NCBI GenBank assembly: GCA_916613615.1
Contig: OU744727.1
Span: forward strand, 1,952,593-2,016,592
DNA: 64,000 nucleotides
Direction of reading: 5' to 3'
DNA from: Steromphala cineraria
Lineage: Eukaryota; Mollusca; Gastropoda; Trochida; Trochidae
Below are positions 1 to 11,400 of this stretch, in pieces (the stretch's first letter is position 1; each line of letters begins with the position of its first letter). The translations under genes were made by a program, and so were the position numbers. The notes beneath the pieces were generated by a model. That model was not told the DNA's origin, did no database searches, and saw only the letters and a program-made list of their open reading frames with translations.

Positions 1-1419
1 ATTTAGTGGAGGAATACCAGTTCGCGATTTCAACCGAACCAGGTACATAAATTTGATATATTTTTGTAATCGGTAACGTGGTTTTGATAATCTCCAGCTA
101 AAATTGGATTAATCTGCTGGTTGTGCATTCGTGTTATTGTAGAATTCCGTTTCGTTTGGTAACATTTCATTGTTCAAGTATTTGAATAATATCAAACGCT
201 AGTATAAGTTCTGATCGCTACAAATCCAAAGTGGTTGCCTAAAAACACCAGTATAGGAAAAATGGAATTGTACGCTGTTTTACGCAAGACAAGCCAACCA
301 TAGCAATATCTGCCAGTAACTTAAAGTGCAAAAAATTAGTTGATAGTCATAAGTGTCCTTAAATTGATTTGATAACACAACGATGATCCATTACACGTAA
401 AAGATGCTGTTTCATACTTGCATGCGGTTCAAGATGAAATTTAGCTATTGAGAAAAAAAATACATCACTTTGTAAAAAAATCTTTCTTCGAAATTTTGAT
501 ATCACATTTACATTTTTTAATCAACAATAAAATACTTATTTCGACGCAGAGAGCACAGTGCCCCCTGTAAAATCGGCATAGCATTTAACGAACCCGCTTT
601 CATTATGCGTGTAGGATTTACGTGTCTCAACTACCGTAATTGCGTTCGATTGGTATCAACTTTGACAGCAACGAATACCTAATTCGGAGAAAAAGAAAAT
701 AAAATCTAGTTGAGCGCGACAAAGACATTTTCAAGTGTATATTTAGAAACCGGAAGTTATGAAATGGCAACACTTGATTCGCCCTTATGTCGACTGCCGT
801 TTCGGTATTTTTTGGTAAATTATCTCCTATTTAATGAATTTTGATCCGATTTTCCCAAGATTGGTCACTAAAGATTGCAACAACAAAAAACAAGGAAAAC
901 AGTAAAATTACTTTAAAAATATTGAACTCTGATATTGGATCTTTAAGTAATTAGTTATCAAGCCAACAAGAGAAAATTAAGTCCTATAGGAGACTATGAC
1001 TGTATAAATATCATTTTATTGTCTTCTGTTATAAAACTTTGATCGACAACCAATTTTTTTTGTTAAGTTTTTATTTCCCATGAGATGCTTATATTTTACA
1101 TTTGTTTGCTTCTTACTGACAATGATAATACACATTATGCATTTGAATACAAACAAAAGAATAATAATATATACACATTTCACCATTAGATATTGCAGGT
1201 AACAATCAGTATTCACTATAAAATTCATATCATCTTCAGTTCTTAGGATCATAATACAACCAATTTTAATCATGATAATGTATGCATATTTTGTTTTTCC
1301 AAAATTCACTGCATGTGAATCATGATAAATAAAATTGTAAACTGAGTAATCACTGCATATGATCAAGTCACCAAACATCTCTACATCAGCCAATAAGTCC
1401 ACATTAAGTAGAGGAAAAT
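1..1419. other. AT-rich stretch, no gene recognised
   Basis: I see no recognisable gene here. A 128-codon open stretch on the minus strand (1016 to 1402) is rich in Ile, Tyr and Met, as expected from chance reading of AT-rich DNA. It matches no family I know and has no neighbouring exon that would extend it. Confidence 0.5.
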
Positions 1420-2692
1420 TTAATTCATTTGATGAGTGACTGGAGCTGTCCCGAATGCCCTTTTAATTACAGAAGGTACTGGACTACTAGTGACCACTGG
1501 GCAAGTCACAGGGAGCAACCGCATTGGATGGGTTGATGGGAATATTAGTTCGTGCAGGTCAGAGCTCCCTACGCTGGCCCTTGTCTGACCACACACTTCA
1601 CCTTCTGTAGCCTCTAATTGGCTGTAGTTGTCAGAGCTCCCTACGCTGGCCCTTGTCTGACCACTCACCTCACCGTCTGTAGCCTCTAATTGGCTGTAGT
1701 TGTCAGAGCTCCCTACCCTAGCCCCTGTCTGACCATACACCTCACCTTCTGTAGCCTCTAATTGGCTGTAGTTGTCAGAGCCCCCTACACTAGCCCCTGT
1801 CTGACCATACATCTCACCTTCTGTAGCCTCTAATTGGCTGTAGTTGTCAGAGCTCCCTACCACACACCTCATCTTCTGCCGCCTCTAATTGGCTGTAGTT
1901 GTCCGAGCTCACTACGCTGGCCCTTGTCTGACCACACACCTCACCTTCTGCCGCCTCTAATTGGCTGTAGTTGTCAGAGCTCCCTACGCTGGCCCTTGTC
2001 TGACCACACACCTCATCTTCTGTCGCCTCTAATTGGCTGTAGTTGTCAGAGCTCCCTACGCTGGCCCTTGTCTGACCATACACCTCACCTTCTGTAGCCT
2101 CTAATTGGCTGTAGTTGTCAGAGCTGCCTACGCTGGCCCTTGTCTGACCACACACCTCACCTTCTGTAGCCTCTAATTGGCTGTAGTTGTCAAAGCTCCC
2201 TACGCTGGCCCTTGTCTGACCACACACCTCACCTTCTGTAGCCTCTAATTGGCTGTAGTTGTCAGAGCTCCCTACGCTAGCCCTTGTCTGACCCTTCACC
2301 TCACCTTCTGTAGCCTCTAATTGGCTGTAGTTGTCAGAGCTCCCTACGCTAGCCCTTGTCTGACCCTTCACCTCACCTTCTGTAGCCTCTAATTGGCTGT
2401 TGTTGTCAGGCGCACGTGACGTGGACAGTAGACTGGGTGAACCAACGTTCTCATATACTTGTTTGATTTCAATTTGGTGTGTATCTTTTACAAACGAATT
2501 GACACAATACCATAGATGACAAAGTTCTTCAATCTCTAGTCTCAGTCGTGACATTGGCACCAGATGGCATGGTTTACAAGGCGCACGTGACGTGGACAGT
2601 AAATTGGGTGAACCAAATTTCTCATATAATTGTTTGTTTATAACTTTGATGTTATTCATCTTTTGTCTATTTGCGTGCATATTCCTGAACAA
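1420..2692 (-). CDS. Possible tandem-repeat protein (hypothetical)
   Basis: The minus strand stays open through about 11 copies of a 24-residue repeat containing S-D-N-Y-S-Q-L-E-A-T-E-G-E-V, preceded by about 100 non-repeat residues. Because the unit is 72 bp, a multiple of three, any frame free of stops stays open, so openness is weak evidence of coding. Around 1860 one unit is shortened and the frame changes (an upstream reading 2692 to 1847, then 1872 to 1420), so an intact protein would need splicing or the copy is broken. The repeat peptide is hydrophilic, with no signal peptide, membrane segment or known domain visible. I do not recognise the family. It may simply be a minisatellite. 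Confidence 0.25.
1555..2405. repeat. 72-bp minisatellite
   Basis: About 11 to 12 copies of a 72-bp unit, with one truncated copy near 1860. Read on the minus strand, each unit contains CTACAGAAGGTGAGGTG, which includes a good 5' splice-site match (AAG/GTGAGG). Most differences between copies are single-base. Confidence 0.9.
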
Positions 2693-2790
2693 GAATGAAC
2701 AAAATACTTAATTTCTTTAATCACTGTTGTCAGTCCTCACATTGGAACTAGTTGGCAGTGTTTGTCTCGCACACGTCGGTGAACCAATTT
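2404..2790. repeat. Diverged about 171-bp duplication beside the 72-bp array
   Basis: A block beginning GCGCACGTGACGTGGACAGT recurs at about 2409 and 2580, 171 bp apart. A third, weaker match occurs near 2767. On the minus strand both strong copies encode a G-S-P-x-L-L-S-T-S-R-A-P motif. This looks like an older, larger tandem duplication flanking the 72-bp array. Confidence 0.55.
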
Positions 2791-2814
2791 TCTGTTTTAC
2801 TGGTCGGATTACAA

Positions 2815-4862
2815 GTTTGGAGCGTTGTATCTTGGGTTATGGCCTACTGACATAGTGATCACGCACCTTCAAGACTGGGGTTGTATCTTGGGTTGAGGCC
2901 TACTGACATATAGATTACGCAACTTCAAAGACTGGGGTTGTATCCTGGGTTGAGGCCTACTGATAATATATATTACGCACCTTAAAGACTGGGGTTGTAT
3001 CTTGGGTTGAGGACTACTGACAAACAGATTACGCACCTTCAAGACTGGGGTTGTATCTTGGGTTGAGGCCTACTGACAAACAGATCACACACCTTCAAGA
3101 CTGGGTTTGTATCTTGGGTTGAGGCCTACTGACATACAGATTACGCACCTTCAAGACTGGGGTTGTATCTTGAGTTCAGGAATACTGACAAACAGATTAC
3201 GCACCTTCAAGACTGGGGTTGTATCTTGGGTTGAGGACTACTGACATACAGATTACACACCTTCAAGACTGGGGTTGTATATTTGGTTGAGGCCTACTGA
3301 CAAACAGATCACAAATCTTCAAGACTGGGTTTGTATCTTGGGTTGATAACATCTGACAAACAGATCACGCAGCTTCAGGACTGAGGCTGAATCTTGGGTT
3401 GAGGCCAACTGACAAACAGATTACGCACCTTCAAGACTGGGGTTGTATCTTGGGTTGAGGCCTAGTGATAAACTGATTATGAAACTTCAGGACTGGGGTT
3501 GTATCTTGGGTTGAGGACTACTGACAAACAAATTATGAACCTTCAAGACTCGGTTTGTATCGTGTGTTGAGGACTACTGACAAACAGATTATGAACCTTC
3601 AAGACTGGGTTTGTATCTTGTGTTGAGGACTACTTACAAACAGATTATGAACCTTCAAAGACTGTGGTTGTATCTTGGGTTGAGGACTTCTGACAAACAG
3701 ATCACACATCTTCAAGACTGGGTTTGTATCTTGGGTTGAGAACATCCGACAAACAGATCACATAGCTTCAAGACTGAGGCTGAATCTTTGGTTGAGGACT
3801 ACTGACATACAGATTACGCACCTTCAAGACTGGGGTTGTATTTGGGTTGAGGACTACTGACATACAGATCATGCACCTTCAAGACCGGGGTTGTATCTTG
3901 GGTTGAGGACTACTGACATACAGATTACACACCTTCAAGACTGGGGTTGTATCTTGAGTTGAGGACTACTGACAAACAGATTATGAACCTTCAAGACTGG
4001 GTTTGTATCTTGGGTTGAGGACTACTAACAAAGAGATTATGAATCTTCAAAGACTGTGGTTGTATCTTGGGTTGAGGACTTCTGACATACAGATCACGCA
4101 CCTTCAAGACAAGGGTTGTATCTTGGGTTGAGGCCTCCTGACAAACAGATTACGCACCTTCACGACAGGGGTTGTATCTTTTGGGTTGAGGCCTCCTGAC
4201 AAACAGATTACGCACCTTCAAGACAGGGGTTGTATCTTGGGTTGAAAACTACTGACAAATAGATTACGCACCTTCAAGACTTTGGTTTGTATCTTGGGTT
4301 GAGGACTACTGACAAAAAGATTATGCACCTTCAAGACTGTGTTTGTATCTTGAGTTGAGGACTACAGACAAACAGATTACCCACCTTCAAGACAAGGGGT
4401 TGTATCCTGGGTTGAGGACTACTGACAAACAGATTATATACCTTCAAGACTTGGTTTGTATCTTGGGTTGAGGACTACTGACAAACATATTACGCACCTT
4501 TAAGACAGGGGTTGTATCTTGGGTTGAAAACTACTGACAAATAGATTATGCACCTTCAAGACAAGGGTTGTATCTTGGGTTGAGGACTACTGGCAAACAG
4601 ATTATGCACCTTCAAGACTGGGGTTGTATTTTGGGTTGAGGACTACTTACATACAGATTACGCACCTTCAAGACTGGGGTTGTATCTTGGGTTTAGGCCT
4701 ACTGACATACAGATCACGCACCTTCAAGACTGGGGTTGTATCTTGGGTTGAGGCCTACTGACATACAGATTACGCACCTTCAAGACAAGGGTAGTATCTT
4801 GGGTTGAAGCCTACTGGCATTCAGATTACGCATCTTCGAGACTGGGGTTGTATCTTGGATTG
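2815..4862 (-). repeat. 56-bp minisatellite derived from a splice-donor junction (pseudogene copy)
   Basis: About 36 copies of a roughly 56-bp unit. On the minus strand each unit reads from the last codons of VWA5A-like exon 3 (C-A-A-C-C-C-A-A-G-A-T-A, then CCCCAGTCTTGAAG) across the donor into intron (GTGCGTAATCTGT). The array begins exactly at the end of pseudo-exon 3 and extends into what was its intron. The same array, with about 9 units, follows exon 3 of the main gene at 38558 to 39070. Confidence 0.92.
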
Positions 4863-5063
4863 AGGACTGTTGGCAGCATGAACTTGAGAGACCCGTCAGT
4901 TTCCAGACTCATTTCCGTTACGAAAGAGAACTTGATGCCAGCCTTTGATTTGGGAGGAAGATTACCCAGCATGCATTTGAAGATATCACCGGAACTGTCG
5001 TGTTCCTCCATCAGGACTGCAGATCGTCCACTCCTAACAGCTTCCTCCTATGTCCAACGAGCC
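4834..5063 (-). pseudogene. Pseudo-exon 3' (VIT domain part)
   Basis: Matches exon 3 of the main gene nearly throughout, including M-E-E-H-D-S-S-G-D-I-F and L-N-P-R-Y-N-P-S-L-E. It has an in-frame TAG a few codons after the acceptor, and the donor GT is changed to AT at 4833 to 4832. It is followed directly by the 56-bp array. Confidence 0.88.
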
Positions 5064-5385
5064 CTAAGAGAGAGAAAGGAATGCTTAATTATGTCATGCT
5101 TTTTAAAATGTATAATAAGGGATTTAAGTTTGTGTCATATTTTTCGGATAGACGAAATCACGAAGGTTGATTTTGACGCAAATGCCACCTTTTTGTCAAT
5201 TTATACAAATCGCGATTTCTAAAAACTATTTCGCCAGAGTTACCATCATTCACGGACTATCATATCGAAACGTCTGTAAATTTAACCATGGCTTTAATTG
5301 GCCACTGCCTTTAGGGAAGCATATTGATGAAAATGAAATGAGAATTACGGAAACAACCTCGTTTACAGTTTTGTAACACTTTTAC

Positions 5386-5553
5386 TTGTTGCTGCTCCTA
5401 GACCTCTGCTGTGATGTTTCTTGTCGTCCATGGGGAAGACGTAGACGACCTCGATAGTGTCTGTTTCCGAGTCGTTTATGTACTGGAGATTCGCCTCCAC
5501 ATTGGCCAGGAAGCCCTGCACGCTGCCTCTCACATCCACCCCGTGCAGTGGAA
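5386..5553 (-). pseudogene. Pseudo-exon 2' (VIT domain part)
   Basis: Matches exon 2 (F-L-A-N-V-E-A-N-L-Q-Y and V-V-Y-V-F-P-M-D-D). A stretch of the main exon lying between two GACGACA heptamers is missing, with one extra base, which shifts the frame. The codon before the final G-A-G is TAG in the original frame. Acceptor AG and donor GT are retained. Confidence 0.88.
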
Positions 5554-6055
5554 CTGGACAGAGAGACTTTGTTATAAAATACGATATTGAATTTGGTATC
5601 TATAAACTGACTCTCACATCCACCTCGTGCAGTGGAACTGGGTAGAGAGAGGTGTTGTTATCTATATACTGACTCTCACATCTACATCGTGCAGTGGAAC
5701 TGGGTAGAGAGACTTTGTTATAACATGGTATTGAATTAGGTATCTATATACTGACTCTCACACCAACCCCGTGCAGAGGAACTGGGCAGAGAGACTTTGT
5801 TTTAACATGGTATTGAATTAGGTGTCTATATACCGACTCTCACATCCACCCCGTGCAGAGGAACTGGGCAGAGAGACCTGTTGTTATAACATGGTATTGA
5901 ATTAGGTATCTATAGACTGACTCTCACATCCACCCCGTGCAGTGGAACTGGGCAGAGAGACTTTGTTATAACATGGTATTGAATTAGGTATCTATATACT
6001 GACTCTCACATCCACCCCGTGCAGTGTAACTGGGTAGAGAGACCTGTTGTTACTA
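5554..6055 (-). repeat. 82-bp minisatellite spanning a 3' splice site (pseudogene copy)
   Basis: About six copies of an 82-bp unit. On the minus strand each contains a pyrimidine tract, CTGCCCAG or CTACCCAG, then the exon 2 start TTCCACTGCACGGGGTGGAT. The array therefore repeats the exon 2 acceptor upstream of pseudo-exon 2'. The same family lies at 37440 to 37771 in the main gene. Confidence 0.9.
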
Positions 6056-8260
6056 CATGGTATTAATGTTGTTTTCTTTTTACTACTTTGTTACGAACAG
6101 TATTAAAAGGTATTACAAAGGACATAGATGACAAAATTATATGTATTTTCATCACTGTGAAATTTACATGGACTTAAACATTGCAAGGCGAGTATAGAAG
6201 GTGAGAAACATACACTGAATGTGTCTTTAAATGGATCAAATGCTGGATTTAAAATTTTCATATGGGCAACGAGAGTCTTAAAGATGTTACTTAAACTGAA
6301 GGAAGTCTATGTGCCTTCTTACCGATGTATAGAAACGATGTATAAGGCATAGTTTCTTTCAATTTGGTATAATCAGTGACAGAGGGAAGGCATAGTTAAT
6401 TTCCATTTGGTGTTTAATCGGTCACTGAGGAAAGAACTTAATGGTAGTTTGTTAGGATTTGTTGCCGAAAGGACAGGATCTTGAATAACAAGTCTGCATG
6501 TTTTCATCACCAACAGAAGCTGTATTCAAAATCTCACTTTCTTATCCTAGGATCACAAATTAGCGTCAAATACTTGTCATAGGGTTATTGTACGCAAAAA
6601 CATTATCGTCATCATTATTTGAAATTTAAATACGCACTTCCAATTGCATTCAGCTTCTACATTCAATCAGACTAACAGTACAACACCCTAGTTATTTGTA
6701 TCACATAACGTAGCTGCAGTAGCTCCAACCATATCAACATATGAGTTTACTTCCGGGTTGGCTGAAGGCGAGAGATAGTGTATGTAAACACCCTACTTGC
6801 TTGGTCTATTCTGTACGATAAGTCCGTATATGATCGTCATTTATCTTGAAGACACAATGTGACCGAGAGTCACATTGACAGGTGTGGTTGATGCTTATTC
6901 ACACGTCCACATAGACAGGTCAAAGGTTATGATAAGTAAATCAATGCGTTGCTGGGTGTACCAGGATGTACCCCTGTTGCTGTGATCACGTTGTATCCGG
7001 GTGTCAAGGAGAAGTAGACCCTTTGAAGAAAGACCTTTCGATGGAACACACAAAAGATCGGGAATCTGTTTAAAGCATTAAATTTCTATTTAGCAATATA
7101 AGTCTCTAAACTGTGACGGATCCAATTTGGTTAATTACATGATTTAATCTATCTTTTTTCCGTATAGAATTGTCTTTCGGCTAAATCATCCAATCATCAA
7201 ACCGGAATAGATAGAGGATAAAGCTTGATTACTTTGAATACGTTATAATTTCAATATTTCTACACCTGTTACACTTACATTGATTATTAAAGGCGCCGTA
7301 GTACGTTCATAAACAAACTAGTCTTCAACTTTGCTCAATCTCACACATATAATCACAACGTATTTCTGCTGAAGGTAAGTTATCTTGTCAATCAATTAAA
7401 TTATTACAGGGTTTCACGTACAAGTGAACATTGCACGTTGCCATTCAAGTGTGTTTACCGATACTATTCAAGTTAAGAAATTGGGAAAGGTGCAGCTTTG
7501 CGGAGCACGTTAAACATTAATGTGTGAAAACATACTTACGATAAAACGATAAAAAAAACTTAAGGAAAGATCTGGTAAATTGGAAAACCCAAAATATATA
7601 GACTCTAAAAATAAATAAAATCTTGGTATGGTTTGGGACATTAGGAAAATACCTTTTGTTACTCCATATTATACTTATTTTGCCAAGGAATATATCCATT
7701 CATGCAAAGAAATATTTCAAAATTACACAAATTTATTAAAGAATTGAAAGAATTTAAAGAATTGTTTCTGTTGATCATGAAAATACATAGCCACAAGCAA
7801 TAATTGTTATGAATTTTTGTTTCTCACAAATGGTTACCCTCATTCCAAGTATTCAAAATATAAACATAATGCACATATGGTGACACATTTACTAAACATT
7901 GTGTTTACCCATGTTAATATGCATATTTATCTCTGCTCAATTGCTTGTATTCCTGCCTGTAATTGAAATGGGATCAAATAAAAGAAGATAAACAAAACTA
8001 AGCAAAAGTTTAATACTTTCTATGCTGACCTGCACATATTGAAAATATGTCACTTCTTACATGTGTCACCATACAGTTACGAATAAGTATGTTTAGGAAT
8101 GCATTTCTATTTTCTATTGAACAATTTTCCTTTAATATCTCCAAACCGTTTCGTAGTGTCCCTGCTGAGTACATAGATAAAGGTCTTGTGAGAATACTCG
8201 CAGTGTCAAGGTAAACAACAGGAAAATCCCTTCATAACCCATATCCCTTTCTGAGCAAGT
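6056..8260. other. Intergenic region between the head-to-head copies
   Basis: Apart from the exon 1-like fragment at 6790 to 6840, I see no gene. A short perfect palindrome with 8-base arms (AATGTGAC, 5-base loop, GTCACATT) lies at about 6856 to 6876. It could be a binding site for the divergent unit, but that is a guess. Confidence 0.5.
6790..6840 (-). pseudogene. Exon 1-like start of the inverted copy
   Basis: The minus strand from 6840 reads M-T-I-I-Y-G-L-I-V-Q and resembles exon 1 of the main gene, M-A-I-K-Y-G-L-I-I-Q. It then runs into TAG. A GTAGGG donor-like site is present but its phase does not match exon 2'. The position is correct for the first exon of the inverted copy, upstream of exon 2'. 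Confidence 0.55.
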
Positions 8261-8263
8261 GTC

Positions 8264-8270
8264 TATAAAT
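8264..8270 (+). promoter_or_regulatory. TATA box of the VWA5A-like gene
   Basis: TATAAATAG lies in GTCTATAAATAGCTGC, about 158 bp before the ATG at 8422. Transcription would be expected to start roughly 25 to 35 bp downstream, giving a 5' leader of about 125 bp. This rests on motif and position only. Confidence 0.55.
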
Positions 8271-8421
8271 AGCTGCTTCCTCAGATAAGCAGATATTGCG
8301 GTGTTTACTAACCAGCCGCATACGAACATACCTCATCTGTTCAGTTAGCACATTCAGTTTTTAACTCTGTGATTAAAAGTGTCATTGAATTTATAGCTTG
8401 ATTTGATTTGAACCACACACC

Positions 8422-8467
8422 ATGGCGATCAAATATGGACTTATCATACAGGGCCAAAAAAGAACAG
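8422..8467 (+). CDS. VWA5A-like exon 1 (start codon)
   Basis: ATG GCG ATC opens M-A-I-K-Y-G-L-I-I-Q-G-Q-K-R-T and ends in phase 1 at ACAG/GTAAGT. Joined to exon 2 it gives ...K-R-T-V-P-L-H-G-V-D, matching the family pattern of a hydrophobic start followed by V-P-L. A TATA box lies upstream. The next exon is 29.3 kb away. Confidence 0.72.
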
Positions 8468-11400
8468 GTAAGTTGAAGTTTTTACATTTTGGATCTCGAT
8501 CTAACCCGGAAGTAGTCTTGACTTTCTTAAAGTCGTGACGGATTAATAAACATCGACTTACATGTTTTTAAAATATAACGCCTTTATTTTGCCAATAATT
8601 CAAAGGCCCAGGATAATAATAAGACTTGTTGGGTTGATTATTGGATTAGGAAGTTTAAGGGTTGAGACATAAAACCTGGTGCTGTTGTAAATAAAAATAA
8701 TAGGCTTCTTTATCAAAGGGAAATAACTCTGCCCTCTTAATTGATCATGTTCACTGTTTCATAGGGCATTTTTCTAGAAATAGAATGGAATTATATTATG
8801 TTTTTCCCTGTATTTGAAATATTTGTTTACCTATAAGTTAATACAAGAATCCGGTTTTTTTCTTACATCTATAATTTGAAAGTTAGGCCGTTATCTCTTA
8901 AAAAAAACCCAGTCATTTTTAGATTTGAAAAAGGCAAAGTCGAAAAATATAGCTTTAGATGATTAAACCTAGTACATATTCCAATGACTTAATACTTTGC
9001 TATAATTGCCTTAAGTACTCTTTTATTCTTTTAAGCTTGTTACTGTGGATATAATCATTATGCGATGTCAAAATCTGATATTGAAATGATAATTAGAGCT
9101 GCTTGGGTCATTTCCTCAAGACCAATTTTCGACGAAAAGATGCCAATTTTTTTTGCGACAAAGAGTGCCACCAAAACACTTGCAGCACAAAATTATATCC
9201 GTCATCGTATGTCACAGCAATAAAGATTTCATAACAGATTTTTGTCTTGTTAAAAAGACATTAACCGAATTTAGGGGGTCGTTTGTCTGAAGAAGATATT
9301 CGACCATAATAGCCTGTTATCGGCCCTGTTTTGACCATATGCAATCGCCGTCAATGGTGCTTAAAACCCGAGGGTCAATATGTTAATATATAGGAGAGTC
9401 TGGTTTGGTGATACATCACAATTTCACCCAAAACTGTGAAATGGATAACAGTTTTTCTTGGTATTGTTTACTGTCGATAAAATCAAAATTGACCTTTAAG
9501 TGTATTTGAAAGCTCAACAGATTCGTTATAGATGTGATAATGAAAGTAACTAAATCCTACAAACAATACCTGCTTAATAAGTTATTTTGGGAGAATTTGG
9601 AAAAAAAGTCTGTACATCAACAACATCTACGAACGTTAAATGCATCAGGTTATGGTCTGATGGGGGAAGTTTCCAAGCATTATGATGTGCATTCGCATAC
9701 AGCACGCCGCATGTTCCAAAACTATGTCAACATCAAGGTCATAGTCCCACACAAAGTCTCCAAGTACACGATCTAAACCCATTTGGAAGGTAGATTTTAT
9801 TAACTTTATTGACATGCACGTCAACATTACATTGTATTTTAGACACAGACTCTCGTACTGTCGGAAGATCTGCAATGGAAATACAGATGTAATCATTAAC
9901 ACGTATAACTAAATAATAAAATCCTCTATCCCTCCCCAAGTCATTGTCAGATCTGGACAAAGTTGTGGCAAGGTCTGAAATAAGTAGTTATAAAAACATT
10001 AAACTGAGTGTAAAAAGTCAATGTCCTGAACTGTCTTCAATTCACAGTAAAACATTCAAACCCTGGAGCAAAAGTAAAACAAACAATTTGGGGCTTTCAC
10101 TGGGTAGACTGCCCTCCGGCCCGGGGATTATGCTGCCCCAATCGAATGAACATAATTAGATAACCATTTTGGGTCCCTTTTAGCTTGGGTAGATCGTCTG
10201 GGGGTTGTAACCTCGGTGTCAGTAGCAGGAGGTGTCGGAGCATCCCTGTGCTGTGACTCAGACTGGGAGACAGGCTTTCTCATCACTGGATGAGCTTGAG
10301 GTGAGGGTGTTGGAGGTAGAGAAATGTCAGGTGGGGTACATGGTCGGGATGACATCCACTGTTGAGGCACAGCGTATTGTTGGTCGACAGTAGGATTTGG
10401 CTTGATTGTAGATAAGCGTGCTGTATTTGGACAAGGGCGAGTCATAGAAGTGTTGACAGTACCATGGGTAGATTGTTGTGGCGTTGGCAGGTCGTCAATA
10501 ATGGAATGTCTAGGAGCAGGTGTGAAGACGGGGATGTACTTCCTTAGGAACTTTCTGTTCCGAACTGTCACTCTACCTGAGCCATCGATCCGGACAACAT
10601 ACCGGTCAAATTGACGTACTTCAATCACACATCCAGTCTTGTCCCATTTCAGTGGGTGAGGGCCTCTCTGATTCTGAACTCTGACAAAGTCACCAACTAT
10701 AACAGGTGACAGTGCCTTTATGTGCTGAGTGAGGCGTTCTGCCATCTTCATATGTCGGTTTCTTAGAGCCTCTTCTCTCAAAAGGAGTGTGTCGCTCCAT
10801 GTCTAATGGGGTTTGTAACGGCCAGGTAGGATTGGTATGAAATCCTTTGTTGCTCTGCCGAATACACACATGGCTGGTGATAGCTTTGTGTCCCTATCTG
10901 GAGTGTTCCTGTATTGAAGCATTGCACGCTGGAAGGCGTCTGTGTCAAGTTCCCCACGTGGTCCAGTGTTATCTGTGATCATGCGCTTTACTGTCTTCAC
11001 ACCTATTTCTGCTCTGCAGTTACTGTGAGGAAAGGCCACGGAGGATAAATGATGATGCACTGACCATGTTCGAAGGAACTCCCGTGTTAAGGAGGCAGTT
11101 AATTCAGGTCCACCATCAGAAGAGAGTTCATCAGGTATGCCAAAGGTAACAAACGTGCGACGCAGACAGTCTATGAGTCCCGATGCACCTCCAGAGGTCC
11201 TTTCAACTATGGGCCAGTTGGAGTATCTGTCGACAATCACGAGGTAGTTGACTCCTTTGTATTGGAAAAAGTCAACACAAACACACTGGAACGGGTATGA
11301 CTGGTAGTCGATGGGGCCAAGGGCTGTGACGGGGCCATCTGATTGCAGTGGGAGCAGTTTGTCCTGAGGCTTGTAACCGCCAGTGTTAGTCCCGGCCAGA

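Larger units (their letters stand above)
4834..6840 (-). pseudogene. Broken inverted copy of VWA5A-like exons 1-3
   Basis: This is a minus-strand partial copy of the 5' part of the main gene, arranged head to head with it. Exon 2 and exon 3 copies are clear, and an exon 1-like start lies at 6840. The copy is dead. Exon 2' carries a net 38-base deletion, and its in-frame Gln codon near the exon end is TAG. Exon 3' has an in-frame TAG where the main gene has TAC, and its first donor GT is AT. No later VWA5A exons are visible to its left; the sequence passes into the 56-bp array. The 189-bp stretch 5457 to 5645, which includes intron repeat, is almost identical to 37680 to 37868. The duplication is therefore recent or has been homogenised by gene conversion. 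Confidence 0.88.

Noticed and set aside
1016..1402. Minus-strand ORF of 128 codons
   Set aside because: Composition is that of translated AT-rich DNA; no domain, start context or exon partner.
2815..4862. CRISPR-like regular array
   Set aside because: Units are contiguous near-identical repeats without unique spacers, in a eukaryotic intron context, and they derive from an exon 3 donor.
8132..8329. Minus-strand ORF of 65 codons overlapping the TATA box
   Set aside because: No homology recognised, and it overlaps the probable promoter and leader of the main gene.
9534..9960. Overlapping small ORFs just left of the retroelement
   Set aside because: They occur on both strands over the same bases and match nothing; part is the LTR-like repeat.
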